Shown: positions 1 through 5,469 of the stretch, piece by piece
How positions within the stretch are numbered: the stretch's first letter is position 1
Layout: each line of letters starts with the position of its first letter
Assembly (NCBI GenBank): GCA_026999335.1
Contig: JALTPW010000980.1
Span: 1 to 6,858 of the forward strand
Length of the DNA stretch: 6,858 bases
Source: Chromatiales bacterium
GTDB lineage: Bacteria > Pseudomonadota > Gammaproteobacteria > SZUA-152
Direction: 5' to 3'
Notes under the pieces: generated by a model
What the model was told of the DNA's origin: nothing
Database searches by the model: none
What the model saw: only the letters and a program-made list of their open reading frames with translations
Position numbers and translations under genes: made by a program

Positions 1-21
1 CCCACCCGGGTTCCTTCCCTC

Positions 22-47
22 CCCCGCCGGGGGCGGGGCCTTTTTTT
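22..47 (+). terminator. Rho-independent terminator or attenuator just before the first gene
   Basis: CCCCGCC (22-28) and GGCGGGG (32-38) form a perfect 7-bp GC stem around a GGG loop, followed by CC and seven T (41-47). This is the classic intrinsic terminator layout. Only 12 bp separate the T tract from the Shine-Dalgarno site at 60-67, which leaves no room for a promoter. Transcripts that express the next gene must therefore read through this hairpin, so it may work as an attenuator rather than a simple end-of-operon stop. Confidence 0.7.
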
Positions 48-59
48 GAGGCACACCAT

Positions 60-67
60 AAGGAGGT
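60..67 (+). promoter_or_regulatory. Strong ribosome binding site of the short recombinase
   Basis: AAGGAGGT is a full match to the anti-Shine-Dalgarno complement and lies 6 nt before the ATG at 74. It fixes that start codon and predicts strong translation initiation once the mRNA is made. Confidence 0.85.
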
Positions 68-73
68 AACGCC

Positions 74-682
74 ATGACTTACGAACGGAAGGTCTTCGAG
101 CGCTATCTGACGGTGTCAGAGGAGCGCCGGCTGCTGCGCACCGTGGCGCGTGTCGATGATGTGCTGGCACGCCGGGATCATGCCTGGATGCGCCTGTTGC
201 GCCACACGGGGATCCGGCTGGTGACGCTGTGCGGACTGACGGTGTACCACGCCCGTGAGGCGTTGAGGACGGAGTATCTGACGATCGAGCCGGAGATCCA
301 CAAGGGCCGCTATGGCGGCAGGATCTATGTACCCAAGCCCGGCCGGCGGGCCCTGAAGGCCCTGCTGGCGGTGCGCCGGGAGATGGGCTATCCGGAGCAG
401 CCGGACGGCGCGCTGGTGATGAGCCGCAATCACCGGCCCATGAGCCGGCGCAGCTTCCAAGCACGCATGGCCCTGTGGTGCCGCGAGGCCGGGCTGGAAC
501 GCACTGCGTCGCCCCACTGGTGGCGCCACACGCTGGCCAAGCGCCTGATGACCCAGAGTACGGCCGGGGACCCGCGGGCGATCGTGCAACGTGCGCTGCT
601 GCACCGTGATATCAAGACGACCATGGTCTACACGCTGCCGGACCGGGATGCCTATGAGCAGGCGATGGAGGAGGCGTCATGA
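74..682 (+). CDS. Short tyrosine recombinase, catalytic domain only
   Basis: The 202-residue product is a phage-integrase-family DNA strand-exchange enzyme. The catalytic set can be read directly: Arg48 in TGIR, a candidate beta-hairpin lysine near Lys77, His148 and Arg151 in HWWRH, His177 in LLHRD, and the nucleophile Tyr186 in TTMVYT, nine residues after His177 as is usual. Full XerC/XerD enzymes have about 300 residues. This protein begins almost at the catalytic domain and lacks the N-terminal SAM-like core-binding domain, as in FimB/FimE-type inverting recombinases of about 200 residues. The ATG at 74 is set by a perfect ribosome binding site. The gene leads the operon that ends with the primase-helicase. 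Its DNA target is unknown. It could act as a partner of the larger recombinase at 5470, as an invertase, or as a regulatory relic. Family membership is clear; the role is inference. Confidence 0.88.
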   Translation: MTYERKVFERYLTVSEERRLLRTVARVDDVLARRDHAWMRLLRHTGIRLVTLCGLTVYHAREALRTEYLTIEPEIHKGRYGGRIYVPKPGRRALKALLAVRREMGYPEQPDGALVMSRNHRPMSRRSFQARMALWCREAGLERTASPHWWRHTLAKRLMTQSTAGDPRAIVQRALLHRDIKTTMVYTLPDRDAYEQAMEEAS

Positions 683-705
683 GCATTGTCTGGCGGCCAA
701 TGTGA
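679..705 (+). other. Eight-codon mini-ORF in the gap after the recombinase
   Basis: An ATG at 679-681 overlaps the recombinase stop codon in an ATGA arrangement and follows a strong GGAGGAGG (667-674) by 4 nt. It runs MSIVWRPM and then stops. It ends 16 nt before the membrane-protein start, at the edge of that gene's ribosome binding site. It could be a coupling or leader ORF that carries ribosomes across the only real gap in the operon, or it could be chance. Confidence 0.3.
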
Positions 706-721
706 GAGAGGAGGAACGACT

Positions 722-961
722 ATGACAATCGATTTGATCACTGATACCGATCCACTCGTTGCCATTGTCTGGATATGGATCGGCATTTTCTATTTTCTGG
801 TAGGGATGCTGCTTTGCTCCTGGGCGGAGGAATCTTATACCGACAGCATCACTGCCATCTTCGGACACTACACCAGCACTGTGCTGTTCGCCATGTTGAT
901 CTGGCCGGTAAGCGTGCCGCTGGCCCTGCTGAATCACGCACTGGTGCGGCGTTGGAAATAA
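722..961 (+). CDS. Small membrane protein with two predicted helices
   Basis: The 79-residue product has two hydrophobic stretches, about residues 9-32 (rich in Ile, Trp, Phe and Leu) and about 46-71. They are joined by a polar loop with acidic and Ser/Thr residues, and the C-terminus ends in basic HALVRRWK. This predicts a hairpin inner-membrane protein with a basic cytoplasmic tail. The start at 722 is chosen over upstream alternatives because AGGAGG at 709-714 lies 7 nt before it. The next gene starts 3 bp after its stop. I do not recognise the family. Small two-helix proteins in mobile elements can be holins, exclusion proteins or toxins, but no motif here separates these options. Confidence 0.65.
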   Translation: MTIDLITDTDPLVAIVWIWIGIFYFLVGMLLCSWAEESYTDSITAIFGHYTSTVLFAMLIWPVSVPLALLNHALVRRWK

Positions 962-964
962 AGG

Positions 965-1150
965 ATGGCACGGCCCTTATCTCGCCAGGCTCGGCGGCAG
1001 GTCAATCTCAGCCGCTTGCCTCCGGCGGAAAAGCGGGCGGCTTGGGAGCGGATCAAGAAAGACAGGCCGGCGCTCGCGTCGCTGCTGCAATCAGAAGAGG
1101 TGCAGGCCCTGATACGGACGTTCAATGCAGAGGTATGGGTTGATGAATGA
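965..1150 (+). CDS. Small basic helical protein, unknown function
   Basis: The 61-residue product has a very basic first half (Arg3, Arg7, Arg10, Arg11, Arg17, then a Lys/Arg-rich segment around residues 23-34) and a helical, more acidic C-terminal half ending in VWVDE. No known family is recognised. The charge pattern would suit nucleic-acid binding, but this is only suggestive. The start lies 3 bp after the stop of the membrane-protein gene, with only a weak, very close purine stretch before it, so translation probably depends on coupling. Its last 8 bp overlap the start of the next gene (ATGAATGA). Confidence 0.55.
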   Translation: MARPLSRQARRQVNLSRLPPAEKRAAWERIKKDRPALASLLQSEEVQALIRTFNAEVWVDE

Positions 1151-1364
1151 TCTGGATGAATGGATCGATTGCTGGAAATGCGGTGGCGAAGCCTGGCACC
1201 ACGATTGTGGCGAGGATGTCTGCTGCTGCGCGGACCCGGAGCCCAACGTGATGTGCGATATCTGCCTCGGCTACGGCGGATGGTACGAGCGTGGGATCAG
1301 GACGGTCGAAGCGGATCTTGGCCCGCCTGCGATGGCCCCGGTCAGCGGGCCTGAGGAGGTCTAG
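1143..1364 (+). CDS. Cysteine-rich zinc-knuckle-like small protein
   Basis: The 73-residue product carries a dense metal-binding pattern: Cys10-x2-Cys13-Gly-Gly, paired His19 and His20, Cys22, a Cys27-28-29 run, then Cys38-x2-Cys41 followed by Gly-Tyr-Gly-Gly-Trp. Two CxxC knuckles, each followed by a Gly-rich turn, resemble the small zinc ribbons in DnaJ-type proteins and in many short phage ORFs. It probably binds one or two zinc ions. The tail after about residue 50 is Pro- and Glu-rich and probably disordered. The ATG at 1143 is chosen because its first bases overlap the previous stop by 8 bp; an in-frame start six codons upstream at 1125 is possible. Partner and function are unknown. Confidence 0.65.
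   Translation: MNDLDEWIDCWKCGGEAWHHDCGEDVCCCADPEPNVMCDICLGYGGWYERGIRTVEADLGPPAMAPVSGPEEV
1353..1360 (+). promoter_or_regulatory. Ribosome binding site inside the end of the previous gene
   Basis: GAGGAGGT lies 6 nt before the ATG at 1367. It doubles as the last Glu-Glu-Val codons of the preceding gene, so the two genes are packed for coupled translation. Confidence 0.75.
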
Positions 1365-1366
1365 GC

Positions 1367-1756
1367 ATGATTCAGGCCGGTGACATCGTGCGGACCAGCT
1401 ACGACCAGCGGCCTATGGTCGTCATCGAGGTCGTCAGCGATTGCAGGTGTCCGGATTACCTCACCCAGATCGACTGCGACGGCAAGCCTTGCGCCCACGA
1501 GCGCAACTGTGATGAACACTGCCCATTGACTCGGGATGATCCGGCTCATCTGCATATCGTCTGCGTCCTCGCCGAAGTCCATGCCAAGGGGAAATGGCGG
1601 AAAGAGCATCATCGCTATTATGGAGGTTATATCCATATATCCCCCGCCAGACTGCGCAATATTTGGCGTACGACGCCAAGTGGTGAGCTGGATGAGATAG
1701 ATATTATCGAACATGTCCCAGGATCCCAGTGTGAGTTACTACTGAGGGCGAAATGA
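1367..1756 (+). CDS. 129-residue Cys/His-containing protein, unknown function
   Basis: The product starts with a short beta-rich stretch (AGDIVRTSY, then MVVIEVV), which looks like a small SH3- or KOW-like barrel strand set. It continues with a Cys cluster: Cys26, Cys28, Cys37, Cys42, Cys48 and Cys52, with His44 and His51 among them. PAHLHIVC (59-66) and HHRYYGGY (81-88) follow. The layout, a barrel-like start, a CxC-P-x-Y motif, HLH and then a Tyr-Gly-Gly-Tyr turn, recalls small hypothetical proteins of tailed phages, though I cannot name a family. Metal binding is likely. A strong ribosome binding site fixes the start. Its TGA overlaps the next ATG by 4 bp (ATGA), so the genes are translationally coupled. 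Confidence 0.65.
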   Translation: MIQAGDIVRTSYDQRPMVVIEVVSDCRCPDYLTQIDCDGKPCAHERNCDEHCPLTRDDPAHLHIVCVLAEVHAKGKWRKEHHRYYGGYIHISPARLRNIWRTTPSGELDEIDIIEHVPGSQCELLLRAK

Positions 1757-1935
1757 TGCCGGACATAGCGATGTGTGGTGATGATGAGTGCCCATTCTCA
1801 CAACAGTGCAAAAGGCATCCAGACAGCGGAACGGTACCATCTAAACATCAGGCATGGGCGATGTTTGAAAAAGTTGGTCCGCCCACAACGGCTGAGAATT
1901 GCAGGGGATTTGAGGAGATCCAGGTGGATGAATGA
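1753..1935 (+). CDS. 60-residue four-cysteine protein, phage-type
   Basis: The product has Cys8-x4-Cys13-Pro and Cys19 near the start, followed by a basic pair, and a last Cys50 in NCRGF. Four cysteines with an aromatic Phe after the last suggest one structural metal site, zinc or an iron-sulfur cluster. Small proteins beginning MPDI-x-Met-Cys with a CP-x4-C motif are common among phage and satellite genes, as far as I recall; their function is not established. Translation may start at the ATG at 1753, overlapping the previous stop, or at the adjacent ATG at 1756. The 3' end overlaps the next gene by 8 bp. Confidence 0.6.
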   Translation: MMPDIAMCGDDECPFSQQCKRHPDSGTVPSKHQAWAMFEKVGPPTTAENCRGFEEIQVDE

Positions 1936-2137
1936 TCCATCATCCATCCTGCGACAGAACATGGCGCACAGCTATGGGGCGGCATTGAGGTTGCTCAAGG
2001 CCATGGACCAGGACGCCTTTCGTTTCAAGTGCGCAGTTATGGCGGCTGAGAGGCGGTTCTTCCAACAGGCGCTTCGCATGGGCAGGGATTTTGATCCGGA
2101 CGAACTGGAGCGGCAACTCACGTCACGGCGAACCTGA
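1928..2137 (+). CDS. 69-residue helical protein before the primase
   Basis: The product is predicted to be almost all helix, with alternating hydrophobic and basic residues (for example AALRLLKAM and ERRFFQQALRM) and a charged end. No family is recognised. The frame stays open further upstream, to 1775, but the start at 1928 is preferred. It overlaps the previous stop codon in the same ATGAATGA arrangement seen at 1143, GAGGAG at 1911-1916 lies about 11 nt upstream, and the upstream extension would lie wholly inside the four-cysteine gene. The stop is 4 bp before the primase start, which suggests a small replication accessory factor. That is inference from position only. Confidence 0.55.
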   Translation: MNDPSSILRQNMAHSYGAALRLLKAMDQDAFRFKCAVMAAERRFFQQALRMGRDFDPDELERQLTSRRT

Positions 2138-2141
2138 CCTG

Positions 2142-4835
2142 ATGGCGTCGATAGAAGAACTCAAACAACAAATCGACCTCCACGAGCTGGCAGAGAAGCT
2201 CGGGCTGGAGCGCCCCGGCGGCCGGGGGAACTATCGCAGTCCGCATCACGAGGACAAGTCCCCTTCTCTCTCTATCTACCGCAATGGCACCCGCTGGAAG
2301 GATCACTCGACGGGTGAGGGCGGGTCGTGCGTCGACCTGGTGATGTATGTGGACGGCTGCGATGCGGCGACGGCAATCCGGCGCCTGCATGAGATGTATC
2401 ACATCCCCATGGACCGACGCGATGCGCCTGCGCCGCGCCAGAAAACCCGGGCCGAGTTCATCGCGGACCGTTGCCTGGATGCGGCGGAGCAGGTGATCGA
2501 TTATCTCGCCGGCCGGGGCATCGCCGAGGCCGTAATCCGCCAGGCCATCTCGAGGCGCGCGCTGGGCTTCAACACCTGGCACAGCGACAAGATTCCGGCG
2601 GGGGAGCCTGGGCACGGTGGCCCGGCGGCGGCGTTCATCGTCCGCACCTTGAATCCCGGGCACGTGGCGGCCGTGGACATGCGCTATGTGGACCCGGATC
2701 TCAATGGCGGGGTGAAGACCCAGACTCAGGGCGAGAAGCAGCGCCACCCCTGGTTCTCGGATCCGCACCAGTTGGCTCGGGCGCACACGGTCTATGTGGT
2801 GGAATCCCCCATCAACGCCCTCTCCATCGAGACCTGCGGTATCAAGGGCGCGGCCACTGTCGCCCTGCGTGGGACGGGTAACGCGGAGACCCTGGACGTG
2901 CGGTTCCTGCAGGACAAACGGGTGGTGCTGTGCCTGGACAACGACGAGCCGGACGAGCGTACCGGCCTGTGCCCCGGTGCGGCGGCCGCCTGGCGGCTGC
3001 ACGAGCGGCTCACGGCGCAGAATATCGCCGCCCACCTGGTGGACCAAGGCGACTGGGACTGGAACGATGTGAACGACATCCTGCAGGATGTCGGGCCGAA
3101 TGAGCTGCGCCGCCTGTTGATGCGGCTGGACCCCTATGTGATCCCGGGTGTGCGCGGGGATGACAAGGGCAAGGGCAAGCCGCGGGTGTTCCTGCCCAGC
3201 CATGACTACGCCCAGTATTGGCGGTACCGCGCGAAGGAAGATTTCACGACCTTCGTCACCAAGCGCATGGAGGATGACGAGGGGCAGGAGAAGCTGGAGT
3301 TCGGCGATCTGTGCGGATTCCGGGTTGCCGGCGTGTCCCGCGTGACCATTGCCAGCGCCTCGAGCACGATGACAGGCGAGGCCGACATTCAGCCCCGGAC
3401 GTTGTTCGCGGTCTCCGTCCAGGCACCGCGCCATGGCAATCGGCTGATCCGCAGGGTGTTCGAGGACGACCGCCTGCATAACCTGGACCAGTGGCAGAAG
3501 TTCGGTCCCATATTCAATCGCACGGCGTTTCTGCGCATGGTCAATATCCTGGAGCGCGGCGCCGACCTCGGCGCCCGGGAGGCGGTGAACTTCGTCGGGC
3601 TGGCCTGGAGGGACGGCAGGCCGGTGGTCAACGAGGGGCCGGACTGCTATTTCACCGATCCGGAGAAACAGTGCCCCTACCATAATCTGACGTTCCCGTC
3701 AGGCAGCCAGGCCGACGCCCGCCGTGTCATCGAGGCCTATCAGGCGACGTTCCGGTCCAATGCCGCGAGTCTGGCCCTGGTGTGGGCCTTGGGTGGCCAC
3801 TTGAAGGCCTTCCTGGGCTTCTGGCCGCACTTGATCATGCAGGCCGACAAGGGCATGGGCAAGTCAACGCTGATCAAGCGCCTGGAACGGACCATCGCCT
3901 TTACCATGTTCTCCGGCCAGAGCCTGCAGACGGAATACCGGTTGTTGACTTCCATCGCGCACACCTCCCACCCGGTTGGGTGGGAGGAGATTTCCGCCCG
4001 GCGCCAGGATGTGATCGACAAGGCAGTCAGCCTGTTGCAGGAGAGCTATCAGCACACGATAACGCGCCGGGGCTCTGACATGACCGAATACCTGCTGGCG
4101 GCACCCGTGTTGTTGGCCGGCGAGGATGTCCCGGTGCGCTCGCTGTTCGGCAAGGTGGTCCGAACCGAGCTAACCGGGCGCAAGGGTCCGATGATGCCCG
4201 AGGACCTGCCCAGGTTTCCCGTCGCGGAGTGGCTGCAGTTTCTCGCGCAGTGCAGTCGGTCACAGGTGCTGGGTCTCTATGAAAAGGCCCGCCAGTATTG
4301 CCTGGAGCGGTCTATGGCGTCGCCGCGCGATGAAGGGGCCCAGCGTATGGCCGGCAATTATGCGGCCGTGTTGACGGCCTGGCGCTTGCTGTGCGAGTTC
4401 GCGGAGGTGGACCGGGATCAAGGCGACTTCATCACTGACGTGCTGTCAGAGATGAACGGGCACATTGCGGAGACAAATGCCGACCGGGAGCCGTGGGTGT
4501 GGATTATGGAGATCCTGCTCAGCGAGATTTCCGCCGGGAACTACAAGCACCCCTACAAATTCTGCTATGAGGCCGGCGAGGACGTGCTGTGCGTGCGGAC
4601 CAGCCATGTGATGGACCATATCGCCCACAGCATGCCGCTGCGCGACCGCTGGAACGCCCTCCCTATCAAGTCAGACCGGGTCTTCAAGCGCCAGCTGCGC
4701 CAGGCGGATGTCCTGGTGTCAGAGTCCGTCGAGCGGGTAATCAGCGGGCGGAGGGAGAACCGCTTGGCCGCCATCAGCCTCGAGCGCCTGGAGCAGTTCG
4801 GCCTGCATGCCGCACCGCCATCTAGCTTGGAATAA
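2142..4835 (+). CDS. Primase-helicase fusion (TOPRIM plus P-loop ATPase), likely replication protein
   Basis: The 897-residue product joins three modules. Residues 1-90 align by eye with the DnaG CHC2 zinc-binding domain (SPHHEDKSPSLS, then WKDHSTGEGGS), but the cysteine ligands are replaced and only His36 remains. Residues about 213-315 form a TOPRIM fold: catalytic Glu221 in VVESPINALS, Asp266 and Asp268 in LCLDNDE, and the DWND motif at 306-309. Residues about 540-690 hold an ATPase: Walker A ADKGMGKS (568-575), a Walker B-like stretch VGWEEI (612-617), and AGED plus Arg666 as likely sensor or arginine-finger residues. The last 200 residues are helical and unassigned. The architecture matches the primase-helicase proteins of P4-like satellites, phages and plasmids that prime and unwind at their own origin. 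The ATG at 2142 is preferred over a TTG at 2091 because similarity to primases begins at MASIEELKQQ. It has no clear ribosome binding site, so coupling to the upstream gene is likely. Confidence 0.88.
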   Translation: MASIEELKQQIDLHELAEKLGLERPGGRGNYRSPHHEDKSPSLSIYRNGTRWKDHSTGEGGSCVDLVMYVDGCDAATAIRRLHEMYHIPMDRRDAPAPRQKTRAEFIADRCLDAAEQVIDYLAGRGIAEAVIRQAISRRALGFNTWHSDKIPAGEPGHGGPAAAFIVRTLNPGHVAAVDMRYVDPDLNGGVKTQTQGEKQRHPWFSDPHQLARAHTVYVVESPINALSIETCGIKGAATVALRGTGNAETLDVRFLQDKRVVLCLDNDEPDERTGLCPGAAAAWRLHERLTAQNIAAHLVDQGDWDWNDVNDILQDVGPNELRRLLMRLDPYVIPGVRGDDKGKGKPRVFLPSHDYAQYWRYRAKEDFTTFVTKRMEDDEGQEKLEFGDLCGFRVAGVSRVTIASASSTMTGEADIQPRTLFAVSVQAPRHGNRLIRRVFEDDRLHNLDQWQKFGPIFNRTAFLRMVNILERGADLGAREAVNFVGLAWRDGRPVVNEGPDCYFTDPEKQCPYHNLTFPSGSQADARRVIEAYQATFRSNAASLALVWALGGHLKAFLGFWPHLIMQADKGMGKSTLIKRLERTIAFTMFSGQSLQTEYRLLTSIAHTSHPVGWEEISARRQDVIDKAVSLLQESYQHTITRRGSDMTEYLLAAPVLLAGEDVPVRSLFGKVVRTELTGRKGPMMPEDLPRFPVAEWLQFLAQCSRSQVLGLYEKARQYCLERSMASPRDEGAQRMAGNYAAVLTAWRLLCEFAEVDRDQGDFITDVLSEMNGHIAETNADREPWVWIMEILLSEISAGNYKHPYKFCYEAGEDVLCVRTSHVMDHIAHSMPLRDRWNALPIKSDRVFKRQLRQADVLVSESVERVISGRRENRLAAISLERLEQFGLHAAPPSSLE

Positions 4836-4966
4836 TTGTCAGATTTTTCCGATTTACCAATCCTATCTGCTCAGGAATAAACCCGCGTGATCGTCAATAT
4901 CCCGTCGCAGTTTTTTCGCGTTTTGGACGGATTTACAAAAAGGAGGACAGGGGCAGTGCAGATAAA

Positions 4967-4973
4967 TGGTGGA
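4967..4973 (-). repeat. Iteron core, inverted copy 1
   Basis: TGGTGGA is the reverse complement of TCCACCA. The 12-bp context TAAATGGTGGAT (4963-4974) recurs exactly at 5266-5277. It sits 4 bp before the DnaA box. Confidence 0.6.
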
Positions 4974-4977
4974 TGCC

Positions 4978-4986
4978 TGTGGATAA
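4978..4986 (-). promoter_or_regulatory. Perfect DnaA box
   Basis: TGTGGATAA is the exact complement of the DnaA consensus TTATCCACA. Its place at the edge of the repeat-rich AT region fits host DnaA recruitment to an origin. A single 9-mer can occur by chance, but the context makes it credible. Confidence 0.65.
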
Positions 4987-5013
4987 GTCAGTATCTCATT
5001 GTTTCACTAAAGT

Positions 5014-5042
5014 GATTTTTTGCCCAATTAGGTCAAAAAATC
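5014..5042. repeat. Perfect 9-bp inverted repeat before the iterons
   Basis: GATTTTTTG (5014-5022) and CAAAAAATC (5034-5042) are exact reverse complements around an 11-nt centre, in which two more C-G pairs can form. The right arm runs into the first iteron. It may be a protein operator or a cruciform near the origin. As a terminator it would be weak, because the stem is AT-rich. Confidence 0.5.
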
Positions 5043-5092
5043 CACCAGTCAGCCTTTTTTCTCCACCAGTCAGCCTTTTTTCTCCACCAGTC
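5041..5092 (+). repeat. Three iterons with exact 21-bp period
   Basis: TCCACCAGTC begins at 5041, 5062 and 5083. The first two units are identical over all 21 bp, TCCACCAGTC followed by AGCC, six T and a C. The third keeps only the first 10 bp. A 21-bp period is two helical turns, so the sites lie on one face of the DNA, as in classical plasmid iterons bound cooperatively by a Rep protein. Confidence 0.8.
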
Positions 5093-5104
5093 GGTTTACG
5101 GCAT

Positions 5105-5170
5105 TCCGTTCATTATATTTCTAATTTTTTTATTTATTTCTTTGAGAAAGAAAGAAAAATAGAGAAATAA
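5105..5170. other. AT-rich tract, possible DNA unwinding element
   Basis: This stretch is nearly all A and T, with a pyrimidine-rich half followed by a purine-rich half. TTTCTTT (5137-5143) and AAAGAAA (5147-5153) form a perfect 7-bp inverted repeat around GAG. It lies between two iteron clusters, where an origin would be expected to melt. The assignment rests on composition and place only. Confidence 0.45.
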
Positions 5171-5201
5171 CAATGGTTCTAAACTTCGCTTTTCAGGAAA
5201 T

Positions 5202-5281
5202 CGCGATCCACCAGTTAGAGCACTGCTCAAAAAACCATCCACCAGTTAGAACTGCGCTTTTCCGCTAAATGGTGGATCGCG
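5202..5281. repeat. Second iteron cluster: two direct copies and one inverted copy
   Basis: TCCACCAGTTAGA occurs at 5207-5219 and 5238-5250, 31 bp apart, and an inverted TGGTGGA lies at 5270-5276. The outer copies extend into a perfect 12-bp inverted repeat, CGCGATCCACCA (5202-5213) and TGGTGGATCGCG (5270-5281). A further 11-bp palindrome, GAGCACTGCTC, sits at 5218-5228. The cluster could bind Rep proteins facing each other or form a large cruciform. Confidence 0.7.
5250..5261 (-). repeat. GCGCAGTT-type 12-mer, inverted copy
   Basis: AACTGCGCTTTT here is the exact reverse complement of AAAAGCGCAGTT at 5337-5348. The same motif recurs downstream of the second recombinase. See the candidate recombination site at 6695-6724. 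Confidence 0.6.
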
Positions 5282-5336
5282 TTTCGTATCAATAAAATCA
5301 ATTACTTAATATAAAAAATCAATAACTTATTTTTCA

Positions 5337-5348
5337 AAAAGCGCAGTT
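5337..5348 (+). repeat. GCGCAGTT-type 12-mer, direct copy
   Basis: AAAAGCGCAGTT is identical to 6778-6789 and inverted relative to 5250-5261. It lies 121 bp before the recombinase start codon, so it may be a recombinase arm site or an operator. Confidence 0.6.
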
Positions 5349-5417
5349 GATTAAGTTTTAACCAAAGTGGCTTTTTATTTTTTATAAACAATGAGTTACA
5401 TTAAAGAAACGGTACCA

Positions 5418-5434
5418 TCCACCAATCCACCAGT
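5418..5434 (+). repeat. Third iteron cluster, two overlapping-phase copies
   Basis: TCCACCA (5418-5424) and TCCACCAGT (5426-5434) are 8 bp apart. They lie about 35 bp before the recombinase start, where a bound protein could also control that gene. Confidence 0.6.
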
Positions 5435-5469
5435 TGCGCTGCCCCTCCCCCAAAAATTCGAGGTCTTCC

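Larger units (their letters stand above)
4836..5469. other. AT-rich putative replication origin region
   Basis: This 634-bp gap contains no convincing gene and contrasts sharply with the GC-rich genes around it. It holds a perfect DnaA box, multiple TCCACCA repeats in three clusters, AT-rich tracts at about 5105-5170 and 5282-5340, and several inverted repeats. Together these are the standard parts of an iteron-type origin. A primase-helicase gene directly upstream supports this. No clear intrinsic terminator follows the primase stop. An AGGAGG at 4941-4946 leads into only a 19-codon GTG frame (4956-5015) that I do not call. Confidence 0.7.

Noticed and set aside
2091..2141. TTG start giving a 17-residue longer primase
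   Set aside because: The extension overlaps the upstream gene in another frame and looks unlike primase N-termini. Family-like sequence begins at the ATG at 2142.
2118..3683. 521-codon open frame on the - strand
   Set aside because: It is antisense to the primase-helicase, whose TOPRIM and other motifs are clear. GC-rich codon use commonly keeps the opposite strand open. The translation has no recognisable motif.
4973..5170. 65-codon frame across the iterons
   Set aside because: It translates the repeats into PPVSLFS-type units and the AT-rich tract into a Phe/Lys-rich tail. The nearest AGGAGG is 26 nt upstream. Repeats and origin features explain the sequence better.
5282..5400. Sigma-70 promoter candidates (TATAAA at 5310-5315 and 5383-5388)
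   Set aside because: Neither has a convincing -35 box at 16-18 bp. Such hexamers are expected by chance in AT-rich DNA. A promoter for the recombinase is likely here but cannot be placed.
5041..5434. CRISPR array
   Set aside because: The repeats are too short, the spacing is uneven between clusters, the unit between the first copies is identical rather than variable, and there are no cas genes.
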